DNA from: Mesorhizobium sp. M2D.F.Ca.ET.226.01.1.1
GTDB taxonomy: Bacteria > Pseudomonadota > Alphaproteobacteria > Rhizobiales > Rhizobiaceae
Length of the DNA stretch: 64,000 nucleotides
Direction: 5' to 3'
NCBI RefSeq assembly: GCF_004022705.2
Contig: NZ_RZOY02000003.1
Span: 434,001 to 498,000 of the forward strand
Shown here: positions 32,113 to 41,290 of the stretch, piece by piece
How positions within the stretch are numbered: position 1 is the first letter of the stretch
Layout of the letters: each line of letters starts with the position of its first letter
Made by a program: the position numbers and the translations under genes
Notes under the pieces: generated by a model
What the model saw: only the letters and a program-made list of their open reading frames with translations
What the model was told of the DNA's origin: nothing
Database searches by the model: none

Positions 32113-33630
32113 ATGCAGCACGGGGCCATGAGTGATGCGGCCATGGGGCGAGGCCAGCGTGAGCCAGCCGACGGCGATGTTGTCCGCGAGCAAGCCGTCC
32201 TCTTTCGTCTCACCGACCGACTCTACCGAGCCAATAGCCTTGGCGAGATCTACGATGCGGCGCTGGACGCCATATGCGACGCCCTCGGATCGTCACGCGC
32301 CTCGATCCTGAGATTTGACAGCCACGGTGTCATGAGCTTCGTCGCTTGGCGCTCACTCTCTAAAGAATACCGCGAGGCAGTTAACGGTCACACGCCGTGG
32401 ACGCGCGGGGAGCGCGATGCCGAGCCTATCTTTGTGGAGGATATTCGTCTCAGCGGTGAATCTCGGCAGATCATCGACACGGTCCTTGGCGAGGGAATCG
32501 AAGCGCTGGCATTTATCCCGCTTGCCAGCTCCCGCGAGCTCATCGGCAAGTTCATGGTCTACTATCCAGCACGCCATCGCTTCGCCGATCGTGAGCGCGA
32601 ACTTGCGTTGACTATTGCCCGTCAGCTCGGGTTTGCGATCGAACGGGAGCGAGCGGAAACCAGTGCGACGCGACTGAGCGCGCTCGTCGAATCCTCGGAT
32701 GATGCAATCATCGCGACCGATAGGGACGGCATCGTCACGGACTGGAACAGCGGCGCCGAGCGTCTCTATGGCTACGGCCGCAAGGAAATGGTCGGACGTT
32801 CGCTCATGTTGCTGATACCGCCCGATCGCCAGAACGAGGAGCGGGAGATTCTGGTGCGCATTCGCAATGGAGAGCATGCCGAGCATTTCGAGACCGTTCG
32901 CCTGCGCAAGGATGGCAGCAGCATTCCCATCTCTTTGACCGCTTCCCCAATCGCGGACGCGTCCGGCGCAATTATCGGTGTCTCCAAGATCGGCCGTGAC
33001 ATTTCGGAGCGGCTGCGCGCCCAGGAGCAGCGGGAGCTGCTGCTTCGCGAGATGGACCACCGCGTGAAGAACCTTTTTGCCATCGCAAGGACCATCGTCA
33101 ATTTGAGCGCGCCAGCCGCTGAAACTCCGGCCGCGCTCGCCTCCACCGTTTCTGACCGACTCGGCGCCCTCGCGCGGGCGCATGCGCTGACGATGCTCCC
33201 CTCGACTGGCCCGTCTGTTCAGGTCGCGACGAGCCTACATGCATTGATCGCCGCAATCCTCGCGCCATACCGGCACGGAACTGACGAGCATCCCCGCTTC
33301 GCGATCAGTGGCATCGATATGCCGGTGCCTCCAGCGATGATCACGCCGCTTTCTCTCTTGCTACACGAATTCGCCACCAACGCTGCCAAACATGGCAGCC
33401 TCTCGACTGCCGCCGGCTCGATAGAGATCGCTTGCTCTAATAGGGACGGTAAGGTGACTGTCCAGTGGAGAGAGGTAGGAGGACCATCTCCGGTAGCAAC
33501 CGAAGACGAAGGTTTCGGGAGCCGCTTGGTCCGCGCCGCCGCGAGTGAGCTTGGCGGAGTCGTGCGAGATTGGGACCCCACCGGAATTGTCCTTGCGATC
33601 ACGATCGATAGTGAAAGATTCTCGGCCTGA
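32113..33630 (+). CDS. GAF-PAS HWE-type sensor histidine kinase
   Basis: The 505-residue soluble protein has a GAF domain (about 28-178), a PAS domain (about 185-300, DAIIATDRDGIVTDWN) and an HWE-family kinase domain. The phospho-acceptor is H316 in MDHRVKNLFAI, the N-box HEFATNAAKHG is at 418-428, and the W452-R-E454 motif defines the family. HWE/HisKA2 kinases often feed PhyR in the alphaproteobacterial general stress response, and this one lies within EcfG-type regulon genes. No transmembrane helix is seen, so it senses a cytoplasmic or diffusible signal. Alternative start at 32128. Confidence 0.88.
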   Translation: MQHGAMSDAAMGRGQREPADGDVVREQAVLFRLTDRLYRANSLGEIYDAALDAICDALGSSRASILRFDSHGVMSFVAWRSLSKEYREAVNGHTPWTRGERDAEPIFVEDIRLSGESRQIIDTVLGEGIEALAFIPLASSRELIGKFMVYYPARHRFADRERELALTIARQLGFAIERERAETSATRLSALVESSDDAIIATDRDGIVTDWNSGAERLYGYGRKEMVGRSLMLLIPPDRQNEEREILVRIRNGEHAEHFETVRLRKDGSSIPISLTASPIADASGAIIGVSKIGRDISERLRAQEQRELLLREMDHRVKNLFAIARTIVNLSAPAAETPAALASTVSDRLGALARAHALTMLPSTGPSVQVATSLHALIAAILAPYRHGTDEHPRFAISGIDMPVPPAMITPLSLLLHEFATNAAKHGSLSTAAGSIEIACSNRDGKVTVQWREVGGPSPVATEDEGFGSRLVRAAASELGGVVRDWDPTGIVLAITIDSERFSA

Positions 33631-33645
33631 CGCCCGAGCCGCTTG

Positions 33646-34275
33646 TCATCGCAGCAGCCCATCGCTCTCAAAATCTTCCCAACCACGCAGTTTGGACTCC
33701 GAGCTTTCGTCTCGGCCATTCCTGGCATCCTGAGGCACCCTCTTCTGGGCACGCTTGATTGCCGCCTTTGCGGTGGCTCGCCGGCGGGATTCGGCGGCCG
33801 ACACGGCGTCCTCTTCGCGCCAGATGGTGACCAGGTCGCGGTCGAGCACATCCTCGATGTGGCGCGGATCGAAAACGTGAAAGGTGATCTTCCTGGCCCG
33901 GCCGCGAAGCGTGACCGTTCTGGTCCCCGCGCTCCGTAGCCGACCGTCCTTCAGCCAGCGGTGCCGTTCGCCGGACGAGATCGTCAAGATATCCTCGACC
34001 TCACGCGGGATGACCGGCAGATCCTCGATGTCGCGCATGGCTTTGGACACGATGGCCGCTGCCGCTTCAACATCGGCATCCGAGTCCTCCGGCAGGCGCA
34101 AGGTGAGCACCCGGGATTCGATGTGGAGGAGTTTCCGAAGCTGCGCAGGCAAGCGAGCGCGGATCTCTAGGAAAATGCCCCTCGCCCGCACGGACGATCC
34201 GAGGGTCGCCGTCGGAGACAGCGGCCACTCAGCCATCAATTCGGCGGTCGGTTCGGTTTTTCGGCGCCCGGGCAT
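33646..34275 (-). CDS. Hypothetical protein, 209 aa
   Basis: The product is soluble and basic, with a regular alpha/beta pattern in residues 25-150 (ILTISSGERHRWLKDGRL, then KITFHVFDPRHIEDVLDRD). The C-terminus is charged and probably disordered. A short acidic segment DSDADVEAAAAIV lies in the middle. No catalytic signature was recognised. It converges with the HWE kinase gene and has no EcfG-type promoter. Codon use matches neighbours. Confidence 0.6.
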   Translation of the reverse strand: MPGRRKTEPTAELMAEWPLSPTATLGSSVRARGIFLEIRARLPAQLRKLLHIESRVLTLRLPEDSDADVEAAAAIVSKAMRDIEDLPVIPREVEDILTISSGERHRWLKDGRLRSAGTRTVTLRGRARKITFHVFDPRHIEDVLDRDLVTIWREEDAVSAAESRRRATAKAAIKRAQKRVPQDARNGRDESSESKLRGWEDFESDGLLR

Positions 34276-34458
34276 ATCCGATAAATAGGCCTCGCTGGGC
34301 TAAGCACAACGCTGATTCACGAGGCAACCAGTGCACTGCGGCGCCAGTGATCGCAGACAAGAGCATTCTGCCACGATTTGCCATCTGAGAACCCTCAATG
34401 GAGCGAATTGTGTATCAGCGAGTTAGGCTGGCTAAAGGGAAGAGACTGGATTGGACGG

Positions 34459-35022
34459 ATGCCAGCATCGAAAAGCAACGGTCACTTCACGCCAACCAAA
34501 CCGGCACCAGAAGGCCTTGCCCCTGCCCTGGCGCGAAACATTGAGGCGCTGATCGAGAGGCGGAAACGAGAAGCCACGGCCGCATCGCTGGAGGAGCGCG
34601 CGGCCGCAGCGATCAGCGGCTTCGCCGGAAGCATGGTGTTCGTCTACTTACACCTTGTCTTCTTCGGAACCTGGATCGCCCTCAATCTAGGGATGCTGAG
34701 CTTCATCAGACCTTGGGATCCGTCACTGGTCATCTTGGCCATGTTCGCCTCAGTCGAGGCCATCTTTCTCTCGACCTTCGTGCTCATCAATCAGAACCGA
34801 ATGGCCGCGGAGGACAATTCCAGGGCAGACCTCGATCTGCAGGTCAGCCTGCTCAACGAGCACGAAACCACCAAGCTTATCAAGCTGGTGGAGGAGATTG
34901 CCAAGCGTCTGAACATTGATACCGACGCAGATCACGAGATCAAAGAACTCAAGCGCGATGTGGCGCCGGAGGCGGTTTTGGACAAGATCGAAGAAGTGTC
35001 CGACCGTCAGCCGCCCAAGTGA
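34459..35022 (+). CDS. DUF1003 membrane protein
   Basis: The ATG at 34459 after AAGGGAAGAG is preferred to a TTG at 34378. The 187-residue product has a basic N-terminal segment, a pair of membrane helices (about 57-77 and 88-110) with the DUF1003 pattern FAGSMVFVYLHLVFFGTWI and FLSTFVLINQNRMA, and a helical cytoplasmic tail (LLNEHETTKLIKLVEEIAKRL). Family function unknown; members are often near stress genes. Confidence 0.82.
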   Translation: MPASKSNGHFTPTKPAPEGLAPALARNIEALIERRKREATAASLEERAAAAISGFAGSMVFVYLHLVFFGTWIALNLGMLSFIRPWDPSLVILAMFASVEAIFLSTFVLINQNRMAAEDNSRADLDLQVSLLNEHETTKLIKLVEEIAKRLNIDTDADHEIKELKRDVAPEAVLDKIEEVSDRQPPK

Positions 35023-35085
35023 CAGCTTCCCAGCGGCACTTGAAACTGAAGCGCTACTAAGGCGGGTCAATCAGAGGATAGGAGC

Positions 35086-35142
35086 ATGTTCGACCACATC
35101 GGCTTCAACGTCGGGAATTTGGAAAAGTCGCTCGCCTTTTGA
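35086..35142 (+). pseudogene. VOC/glyoxalase-family remnant
   Basis: A ribosome-binding site GAGGATAGGAG precedes an 18-codon frame MFDHIGFNVGNLEKSLAF and a stop. The peptide is the first beta strand and turn of a vicinal-oxygen-chelate (glyoxalase/bleomycin-resistance) protein, whose next residue would be Tyr. The following DNA does not continue the family in any frame, so only the start of the gene remains. Confidence 0.7.
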
Positions 35143-35501
35143 AGCGCTTCCAGATCGAAGCGACCTTAATCCGCGTAACAAACTGCCAAAATCCGCTTGG
35201 TCCGCCGGCTGACCTTCCAAAAAGGTGTTTGTTTTCAAAAAGTTCATTGTAGCCCTTGATGGCGACGGGTCAAAACAATGGTATGCAGCGATTTCGTGGG
35301 ATAAAGACCCATTTTTCTGACTTTCCTTCGTATTTCAATTGCTTAGCAGAGACAGATTCGGACTCTTTGACCGGAACCGAAACCGCGCCCCCGACAGGGG
35401 GCATGGGGTCGCAAAGGCGCTGTGGTCAAGCCGATCTTGCGGCGAGAGGCAACCAGTGTCTGCCCTCCGCGTTGATCACCATATTCAGCCGCGAAGATTC
35501 G

Positions 35502-36125
35502 ATGCCGCTCACCGCTTTCGCCTTGAATTGCACACTTAAGATGCCTCGGGACGACGATCAGTCCTCCACCGATCGAATGCTTGCCGAGCTGACCAAGGCC
35601 TTGGCGACACATGACGTCGAATGCGAAACGGCGCGTGCGCTCGCCCACAACATCAAGCCGGGCGTGCTCTCCGATATGGGCGAAGGCGACGACTGGCCGA
35701 AGCTGCGCAAACAGATCCTGGCCGCCGACATCTTCATCCTTGGCCTGCCAATCTGGATGGGGCAGCCGTCTAGCGTTGCCAAGCGCGTGATGGAGCGGAT
35801 GGACGCTTTCCTGTCCGAGACCGACGACAGCGGACGCATGCCGGCCGCCGGCAAGGTCGCGCTGGTCGCGATCGTGGGCAATGAGGATGGCGCACATCAC
35901 TGCCACGCCGAATGCTATCAGGCGCTCAACGATGTCGGATTCACCGTTCCCGCCAATGGCGGCGTGTACTGGGTCGGAGAAGCGATGGGTGACGTCAACT
36001 TCGTCGACCTTCCCGGGACACCGGAGAAAGTCGTCAGCATGATCAAAATGGCGGCCTCCAACGCTGCCCATCTGGCCGGGCTCTTCAAGACACAGAACTA
36101 TGTCGGTGTCCCTGCCGGCGATTGA
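35502..36125 (+). CDS. Flavodoxin-like NAD(P)H-dependent reductase
   Basis: The start at 35502 gives 207 residues with the flavodoxin-like pattern: ALNCTLKM first strand with STDRML helix, IFILGLPIWMGQPSS FMN-phosphate-adjacent loop, and a VALVAIVGNEDGAHHCHAE segment. It belongs with the NADPH-dependent FMN reductase/flavodoxin superfamily. The His/Cys-rich stretch HHCHAEC is unusual. No EcfG-type promoter was found. The gene is convergent with the oxidase remnants. Confidence 0.75.
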   Translation: MPLTAFALNCTLKMPRDDDQSSTDRMLAELTKALATHDVECETARALAHNIKPGVLSDMGEGDDWPKLRKQILAADIFILGLPIWMGQPSSVAKRVMERMDAFLSETDDSGRMPAAGKVALVAIVGNEDGAHHCHAECYQALNDVGFTVPANGGVYWVGEAMGDVNFVDLPGTPEKVVSMIKMAASNAAHLAGLFKTQNYVGVPAGD

Positions 36126-36135
36126 TATCACTCGC

Positions 36136-36383
36136 TTATCGCCCGATTAGGGTCAGCCCGAACAGGATGACGAGCCAAAGCCTGGTGGCCGCGACAGCGA
36201 GCCGTGGCAACATGCCTGTCAGGTGCATGAACAGCATGGCGATCAGGATCGCCTTTGCGGCGGCGATCGCCAGGTTAAGGGCAACGTTGAAGCCGCCGAG
36301 ATCGACGAAAATGAGCCGACTGTCAGCGCCAGCAGCGCGAGCAGCCCGAGATAACCAAAGGTGAGTTTGCGCAGTTCGCTCAT
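36136..36383 (-). pseudogene. Cytochrome oxidase subunit IV-like gene with one-base frameshift
   Basis: From ATG 36383 the frame reads MSELRKLTFGYLGLLALLAL, the first helix of prokaryotic oxidase subunit IV, and then goes out of frame at a run of four T (36308-36311 on the plus strand). Adding one T restores VDLGGFNVALNLAIAAAKA and two more helices to a TAA at 36136. The result would be an 80-odd-residue subunit IV. The start overlaps the upstream remnant by ATGA. Confidence 0.8.
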
Positions 36384-36657
36384 CGGTTGATCAGATAAAG
36401 AACGGGGAACATGAACACCCAGATGATGTCGACGAAGTGCCGGTAGAGCCTATGGCCACGACCCGGCGCAGCCGGTTGGCTGGGCTGGCAGTCCGCCAGA
36501 ACCCGATCATGCCGGCGATGACGACGATGCCGCTGATCAGGTGCGGCGCATGCAGCGGAATGTGGATCAGAGGAATGCCCGCGATGGGTAGCATCCACAT
36601 GCCAAGGTGAGACATGGGTTTCGCCGCTGGTGAAAATAGCTGTGCGCTTTCACTCAA
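36380..36657 (-). pseudogene. Oxidase subunit III-like remnant
   Basis: One frame carries HLISGIVVIAGMIGFWRTA, then a shift near 36455 is needed to reach YRHFVDIIWVFMFPVLYLIN, the C-terminal helix of cytochrome oxidase (or NorE-like) subunit III. The N-terminal five helices are largely missing. The order III then IV, overlapping, is that of a functional oxidase operon, now decayed. It has no link to the intact caa3 operon at 10.5 kb. Confidence 0.7.
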
Positions 36658-36663
36658 GCATGC

Positions 36664-38949
36664 TCAAACGAGCAACTGCTCGATCCTTATCGGCAGATCG
36701 CGGATACGCGTGCCGGTGGCGTGGTAGACCGCGTTGGCAACGGCAGCGGCCGTGCCGACATTGCCGAGTTCGCCAAGGCCTTTGACGCCAGCCGGGTTGA
36801 CCGCATGGTCGACCTCCGGAACCAGGATCACCTGCAGGTCCTTGATGTCGGCGTTAACCGGCACAAGGTAGTCCTGCAGGTCGCGGTTCACATAGCGCGC
36901 GTAGCGCCTATCGACCTCGGTCGCCTCATGCAGCGCCTGACCGATGCCCCAGATCATGCCGCCCATCAACTGGCTGCGCGCCGTGCGCGTGTTCATGATG
37001 CGGCCGGCAGCGAACGCGCCGACAATGCGCGGCACGCGGATTTCCCTGGTGTAGCGGTTGATGCGGACTTCGACGAACTCGGCGCCGAAGGCGTATTTCA
37101 CCGAATCCTCGTCCTGGTCGCCGCCGTGGAATTCCGGCGTGCCGGCATAGAGTTTCTTCAGCGCCTCGGGCGTCGCACCCTTGGGTGCGAACTCGGCATA
37201 TTCCTCGATCGCACCGACCTGCATTGCTTTCAGCACGTCCTCTACCTTTGCCGACGCGCCGCTGTTCGCGACGATCTTTCCGCCGGCAAGTTCGAATTCC
37301 TCATTATGGGAGCCGGCCAGCGGACCGCCTTCTGCGGACGCGGCGGCAAACAGCTTGGCGCGGATGGCATCGCAGGCCTTGAGCACCGCCGAACACACGC
37401 TGGCCGTGGAGATCGACCCGCCCGAAACGGGAGCCGGAGGCAGGCTGCTGTCGCCCATTTCGACGCTGATCCTCTCGATGCTGACGCCGAGCCGCTCGGA
37501 CGCCATCTGACCGGCCACCGTTCGCACGCCGGTGCCGATCTCGTGCGAACCGCATTGCAGCCGCACGTCGCCGTCGACCGTCAGGCGCACGCGCGCCGCG
37601 CATGGCGCGACGGCAGTCGGGTAGATCGCCGTCGCGCAGCCCATGCCGACCAGCCAGTCGCCGTCGCGCATCGCGCCGACCTTCGGATCGCGCCTGACCC
37701 AGCCGAAGGCGTCCGCCGCCTGGTCGTAACACTGGGTCAGCGAACGGCTGGAGAACGGCTTCTTGCCGATCGGCTCCGCCTTCGGTTCGTTGATGCGGCG
37801 GAACTCGACCGGGTCCATGCCGAGCGCCACCGCCATCTCGTCCATGGCGTTTTCAAGCGCATAGACATAAGGCGTCTCGGGCGGTGAACGCATGTAGCCC
37901 GGCGTGTTGCGGTCAGCCTGTACCAGCGAGACATGGGTCAGCACAGAGCCATAGTCATACATGCGGCCGGTGGCCGACGTGCCGCCCACGACATAGGCGT
38001 CCGGGCGAGACGTCACCTCCCAGCCTTCGTGGGCGAAAGCGGTGATGCGGCCGTCCTTGCCCGCTCCAATGCGGATGTGGTGCCGGGTTTCGGCCCGGTA
38101 GGTCTGCGTGCCGAAAGCCTGCATGCGGCTGGTCACGCAGCGCACCGGACGACCGAGGCGCTTAGCGGCCACGGCCACGATAGCGGTGCGCGGAGTCATC
38201 GGCCCCTTCGAGCCGAACGCGCCGCCGATGAACGGGCTGACGATACGCACCTTCCCGGGATCAATCTTCAACTGCCTGGCAAGCTCCACCTTCCAACCGG
38301 TCACGTTCTGCGAGGGCTCGTGAACGGTCAACTGTTCGCCTTCCCAGAAGGCGGTCGTTGAAAACAGCTCGATCGGGTTATGATGCTGGGTGGGCGTCGA
38401 GTAGCGCTGGTCGATCTTGACCGCGGCATCGGCATAGGCCGCATCGAAATCGCCTGCCTTCACATCTTCCTTGAACAGTGGGCTTTTTCCGGCGGCAGGG
38501 ATGGTCGCAGTCCCGGGGCTGTCGAAAGTCGCAGTCGGCTTCTCTTCATCGTACTCGGCGCGGATCAGCTGTGCCGCTTCCTCGGCCGCCTCGAAAGTCT
38601 CGGCGACCGCAAGCGCTATGATCTGCCCGTCATGGAAGATCGTCCGGTCATGCAGCGGTCCGATAGACGTCGCGCCGGTATTGCCGAATTTCGGTTTGTC
38701 GACCTTGTCCATGTCGCCATAGGTGACGATGTCGAGCAGGCCGGGTACCGCACGAGCATCGTCGAGACGAAGCTTCGTCACCTTGCCCTTGGCAATGCTG
38801 CTGGTGGCCAGCGCGCCATAGGCGATGTTGGCGGTGGGCAGATCGGCGGGGTAATGCGCCTGCCCGGTGACTTTCAACCGCGCATCGACGCGCGGCAGCG
38901 GTTCGCCCTGATTTTCCTTGGGTCTCGGAGCAGCAGCGTCCATGGTCAC
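36664..38949 (-). CDS. Molybdopterin subunit of xanthine-dehydrogenase-family aldehyde oxidoreductase (PaoC-like)
   Basis: The 761-residue product has the aldehyde oxidase N-terminal domain (RLKVTGQAHYPADLP) and the molybdenum domain: GGAFGSKG, RSPPETPYVYALE, and a catalytic Glu at about 727 in GVKGLGELG. It overlaps the FAD gene by 4 bases. The subunit order 2Fe-2S, FAD, Mo and the Tat signal on the small subunit match the periplasmic aldehyde oxidoreductase PaoABC. It would detoxify aldehydes, including products of the PQQ alcohol dehydrogenase; that link is inferred. Confidence 0.88.
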   Translation of the reverse strand: MTMDAAAPRPKENQGEPLPRVDARLKVTGQAHYPADLPTANIAYGALATSSIAKGKVTKLRLDDARAVPGLLDIVTYGDMDKVDKPKFGNTGATSIGPLHDRTIFHDGQIIALAVAETFEAAEEAAQLIRAEYDEEKPTATFDSPGTATIPAAGKSPLFKEDVKAGDFDAAYADAAVKIDQRYSTPTQHHNPIELFSTTAFWEGEQLTVHEPSQNVTGWKVELARQLKIDPGKVRIVSPFIGGAFGSKGPMTPRTAIVAVAAKRLGRPVRCVTSRMQAFGTQTYRAETRHHIRIGAGKDGRITAFAHEGWEVTSRPDAYVVGGTSATGRMYDYGSVLTHVSLVQADRNTPGYMRSPPETPYVYALENAMDEMAVALGMDPVEFRRINEPKAEPIGKKPFSSRSLTQCYDQAADAFGWVRRDPKVGAMRDGDWLVGMGCATAIYPTAVAPCAARVRLTVDGDVRLQCGSHEIGTGVRTVAGQMASERLGVSIERISVEMGDSSLPPAPVSGGSISTASVCSAVLKACDAIRAKLFAAASAEGGPLAGSHNEEFELAGGKIVANSGASAKVEDVLKAMQVGAIEEYAEFAPKGATPEALKKLYAGTPEFHGGDQDEDSVKYAFGAEFVEVRINRYTREIRVPRIVGAFAAGRIMNTRTARSQLMGGMIWGIGQALHEATEVDRRYARYVNRDLQDYLVPVNADIKDLQVILVPEVDHAVNPAGVKGLGELGNVGTAAAVANAVYHATGTRIRDLPIRIEQLLV

Positions 38950-39968
38950 ACCTTCATGTCACGGGTTTCAAGCAGCGCGCGCACCAGCGTTCGCTTGCCG
39001 AGTTCGACCTTGAACGCATTGCGCTGGCGCGGTTGGGCTTCAGCGAAGGCGGCGTCGGCCGCCGCTTCTGCCGATGTCTCATCGAGCTTCTTGCCTTGCA
39101 GGCTTTGTTCGGCCGTGCTGGCACGCCAAGGCACTGTCGCCACACCGCCGAGCGCAATGCGCGCCTCGCGCACAGTCTCGCCATCGAGGTCAAGCGCGAC
39201 GGCCGCCGAAGCCAGCGCAAAGGCATAGGATTCGCGGTCACGGATCTTCAGATAGAGCGAGCGCCGGCCCCACGGCAGAGCCGGCACCTCGATGGCGGTG
39301 ATGATCTCGTCGGCGGCGAGATCAGTTTCGATATGAGGGGTGTCGCCGGGCCGCCGATGCAATTTGGCGAACGGTATTCTGCGCGCCCCGCGCGATCCCT
39401 CGGCATGAACCACGGCATCGAGCGCGATCAACGCCTGAGCGAAGTCGCCATGGTAGGTGGCGATGCAGGCTTCGCTGGCCCCCAGAACCGCATGCTGCCG
39501 GTTGAAGCCTAGCATCGCCGCGCAGCCGGAGCCAGGCATACGCTTGTTGCAAGCCCAGGACGTCTCGCGGAAATATTCGCAGCGCGTGCGTTGCAGGATG
39601 TTTCCGGCCAGGCTTGCCATGTTGCGGATCTGGCCGCTTGCCGCCAAACGCAAACTGTCGGCAATGACGGGATAGCGCTCCTCGACCTCGCGGTGATCCG
39701 CAGCCTCGCCCATGCGCACCAGGGCGCCGAAGCGGATGCCGTCATCGGTTACCCGGATTTGCCGCAGTCCAGACTCCTTGAGCCGGTTGAGATCAAGCAG
39801 GCGATTGGGCTCGGCGACGCCGAGCTTCATGTAGTCGGCAAGGTTGGTCCCCCCGGCGATGAACTGCGCATTTGCTCGCGTGGGTTGATCGTCGTTGGTC
39901 GCGAACCGGGACGCGATCGCGACCGCCGCGGAGATGTCGGCAGGCTGTTCATAGACAAAGGGCCGCAT
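38946..39968 (-). CDS. FAD-binding subunit of the aldehyde oxidoreductase (PaoB-like)
   Basis: The 340-residue product has the FAD-binding PP-loop FIAGGTNLADYMK and IRNMASLAGNI. A cysteine-rich insert with C130, C140 and C149 (EYFRETSWACNKRMPGSGC) matches the extra 4Fe-4S-binding segment of PaoB, which is absent from most xanthine dehydrogenases. It lies one base after the 2Fe-2S gene and overlaps the molybdenum gene. Confidence 0.87.
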   Translation of the reverse strand: MRPFVYEQPADISAAVAIASRFATNDDQPTRANAQFIAGGTNLADYMKLGVAEPNRLLDLNRLKESGLRQIRVTDDGIRFGALVRMGEAADHREVEERYPVIADSLRLAASGQIRNMASLAGNILQRTRCEYFRETSWACNKRMPGSGCAAMLGFNRQHAVLGASEACIATYHGDFAQALIALDAVVHAEGSRGARRIPFAKLHRRPGDTPHIETDLAADEIITAIEVPALPWGRRSLYLKIRDRESYAFALASAAVALDLDGETVREARIALGGVATVPWRASTAEQSLQGKKLDETSAEAAADAAFAEAQPRQRNAFKVELGKRTLVRALLETRDMKV

Positions 39969-39969
39969 G

Positions 39970-40596
39970 TCAGGCTCCCTTCGTCTCTTCGCGTGCCTGC
40001 AGGATGGCGGCGACGATATTGGGATAGGCAGCGCAGCGGCAGATGTTGCCGCTCATATATTCGCGGATGTCGTTCTCGGATTCGGCATGACCTTCATTGA
40101 CGCAGCCGATTGCCGACATGATCTGGCCCGGTGTGCAGTAGCCGCACTGAAAGGCATCATGATCGATAAAGGCCTGCTGCATCGGATGCAGCCTGCCGTC
40201 GCTTGAGGCGAGCCCTTCCACCGTCATGATGTCCTTGCCATCGTTCATCACGGCGAAGCTCAGACAAGACAGCAAGCGCTTGCCTTCGACCAGCACTGTG
40301 CAGGCGCCGCACTGGCCGTGGTCGCAGCCCTTTTTGGTGCCGGTGAGTCCGATATGGTCGCGCAGGGCGTCAAGCAGGCTGGTCCTGGTATCGAGCGAAA
40401 GTTCATAGGCCTGCTTGTTGATCCTGAGCGACGTCACGACCGGCTGCCTCAGTTTCGGCTCGGCTGTGACCGGCGTCGCGGCCTCGGCCCGTGAAGCCAG
40501 CAACGGCGCAGCCGCGGCCGCCGAGACCGTGCCTGCCATGAACTTTCTTCGGCTGAGGCTGAGACCATCGTTGAACGGGGCTGAGGGCTGTGACAT
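39970..40596 (-). CDS. Tat-exported 2Fe-2S subunit of the aldehyde oxidoreductase (PaoA-like)
   Basis: The 208-residue product begins with a twin-arginine signal (S15-R16-R17-K18-F19) and an Ala-rich hydrophobic region. Plant-type 2Fe-2S ligands are C91, C96, C99 and C111, and the second cluster uses C151, C154, C186 and C188. The Tat signal implies export of the assembled three-subunit enzyme to the periplasm. An EcfG-type promoter lies directly upstream and should drive all three genes. No chaperone gene of the XdhC/PaoD type is seen nearby. Confidence 0.9.
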   Translation of the reverse strand: MSQPSAPFNDGLSLSRRKFMAGTVSAAAAAPLLASRAEAATPVTAEPKLRQPVVTSLRINKQAYELSLDTRTSLLDALRDHIGLTGTKKGCDHGQCGACTVLVEGKRLLSCLSFAVMNDGKDIMTVEGLASSDGRLHPMQQAFIDHDAFQCGYCTPGQIMSAIGCVNEGHAESENDIREYMSGNICRCAAYPNIVAAILQAREETKGA

Positions 40597-40629
40597 GGGC
40601 TCGCTCCTGGCTAGCTGATGTCGTGCGCT

Positions 40630-40654
40630 AACCTCTCAACAGAGCCAATGTTCC
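40630..40654 (-). promoter_or_regulatory. EcfG-type promoter of the aldehyde oxidoreductase operon
   Basis: GGAAC-N16-GGTT, exact match, 33 bases before the start at 40596. Confidence 0.8.
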
Positions 40655-40740
40655 AAATTGCCAGCCAAAGACTTCGCCACTTCACCGAAGCGTGACTTCG
40701 CCATCCGGAAATGGATCGGCTCCAGGTTTCGCCGCGGGTT

Positions 40741-40765
40741 GGAACATGCGTGCCGCCCGTGAGTT
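40741..40765 (+). promoter_or_regulatory. EcfG-type promoter of the PPC-domain gene
   Basis: GGAAC-N16-AGTT, exact match, 35 bases before the ATG at 40801. Back to back with 40630-40654. Confidence 0.8.
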
Positions 40766-40800
40766 TTGCGCACGAACCGCCGCCGCATGCGAAGGGCATC

Positions 40801-41244
40801 ATGAAATCGAAGCTGGTCACTGAAACCTCGGGACAGAGAATATTCGTGGTCGTGCTCGATCCGGGCGAGGAAGCCTTTGCGTCCCTCACCGCTTTCGCGG
40901 GGCAGAAGGGAATCACCGGCGCCTCGCTGACGGCGATCGGCGCTTTCGAAAGAGCAGCGGTTGGGTGGTTCGATTTCGGCTCGAAATCCTACCGCAGCAT
41001 TCCGGTCGACGAGCAGTGCGAGGTGCTGAGCGCGATCGGCGACATTGCCGTCGACGACAGCGGCAAGCCAAGCCTGCATCTGCATGCGGTGCTGGGCCTG
41101 AGCGACGGATCCACCCGTGGCGGGCACCTACTGGAAGGCGTCGTGAAGCCGACACTCGAGGTCACGGTGACGGAATCGCCCGTCCATTTGCGGCGCACGA
41201 AACGACCGGGACTCGGCATCGCCCTGATCGATCTCGACGCGTGA
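40801..41244 (+). CDS. PPC-domain (DUF296) protein
   Basis: The start at 40801 gives 147 residues. The frame back to 40711 would include the promoter. The sequence follows the PPC/DUF296 fold: LDPGEEAFASLTAFAGQKGITGASLTAIG cut into strand-helix units, SLHLHAVLGLSDGS with the paired His, and GGHLLEGVVKPTLEV. In bacteria the domain forms trimers of unknown function; plant AT-hook proteins use it for DNA binding. The His cluster may bind metal. Confidence 0.85.
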   Translation: MKSKLVTETSGQRIFVVVLDPGEEAFASLTAFAGQKGITGASLTAIGAFERAAVGWFDFGSKSYRSIPVDEQCEVLSAIGDIAVDDSGKPSLHLHAVLGLSDGSTRGGHLLEGVVKPTLEVTVTESPVHLRRTKRPGLGIALIDLDA

Positions 41245-41290
41245 AATCTGCGCTGCTGAAACCGCATTCTCGATCAAGCGTTCAAGCTTG

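Noticed and set aside
31809..32213. Long minus-strand frame through the gap after pqqE
   Set aside because: The part upstream of 31808 has no protein-like features and overlaps the kinase gene. Only the 46-codon 3' part is supported by the promoter.
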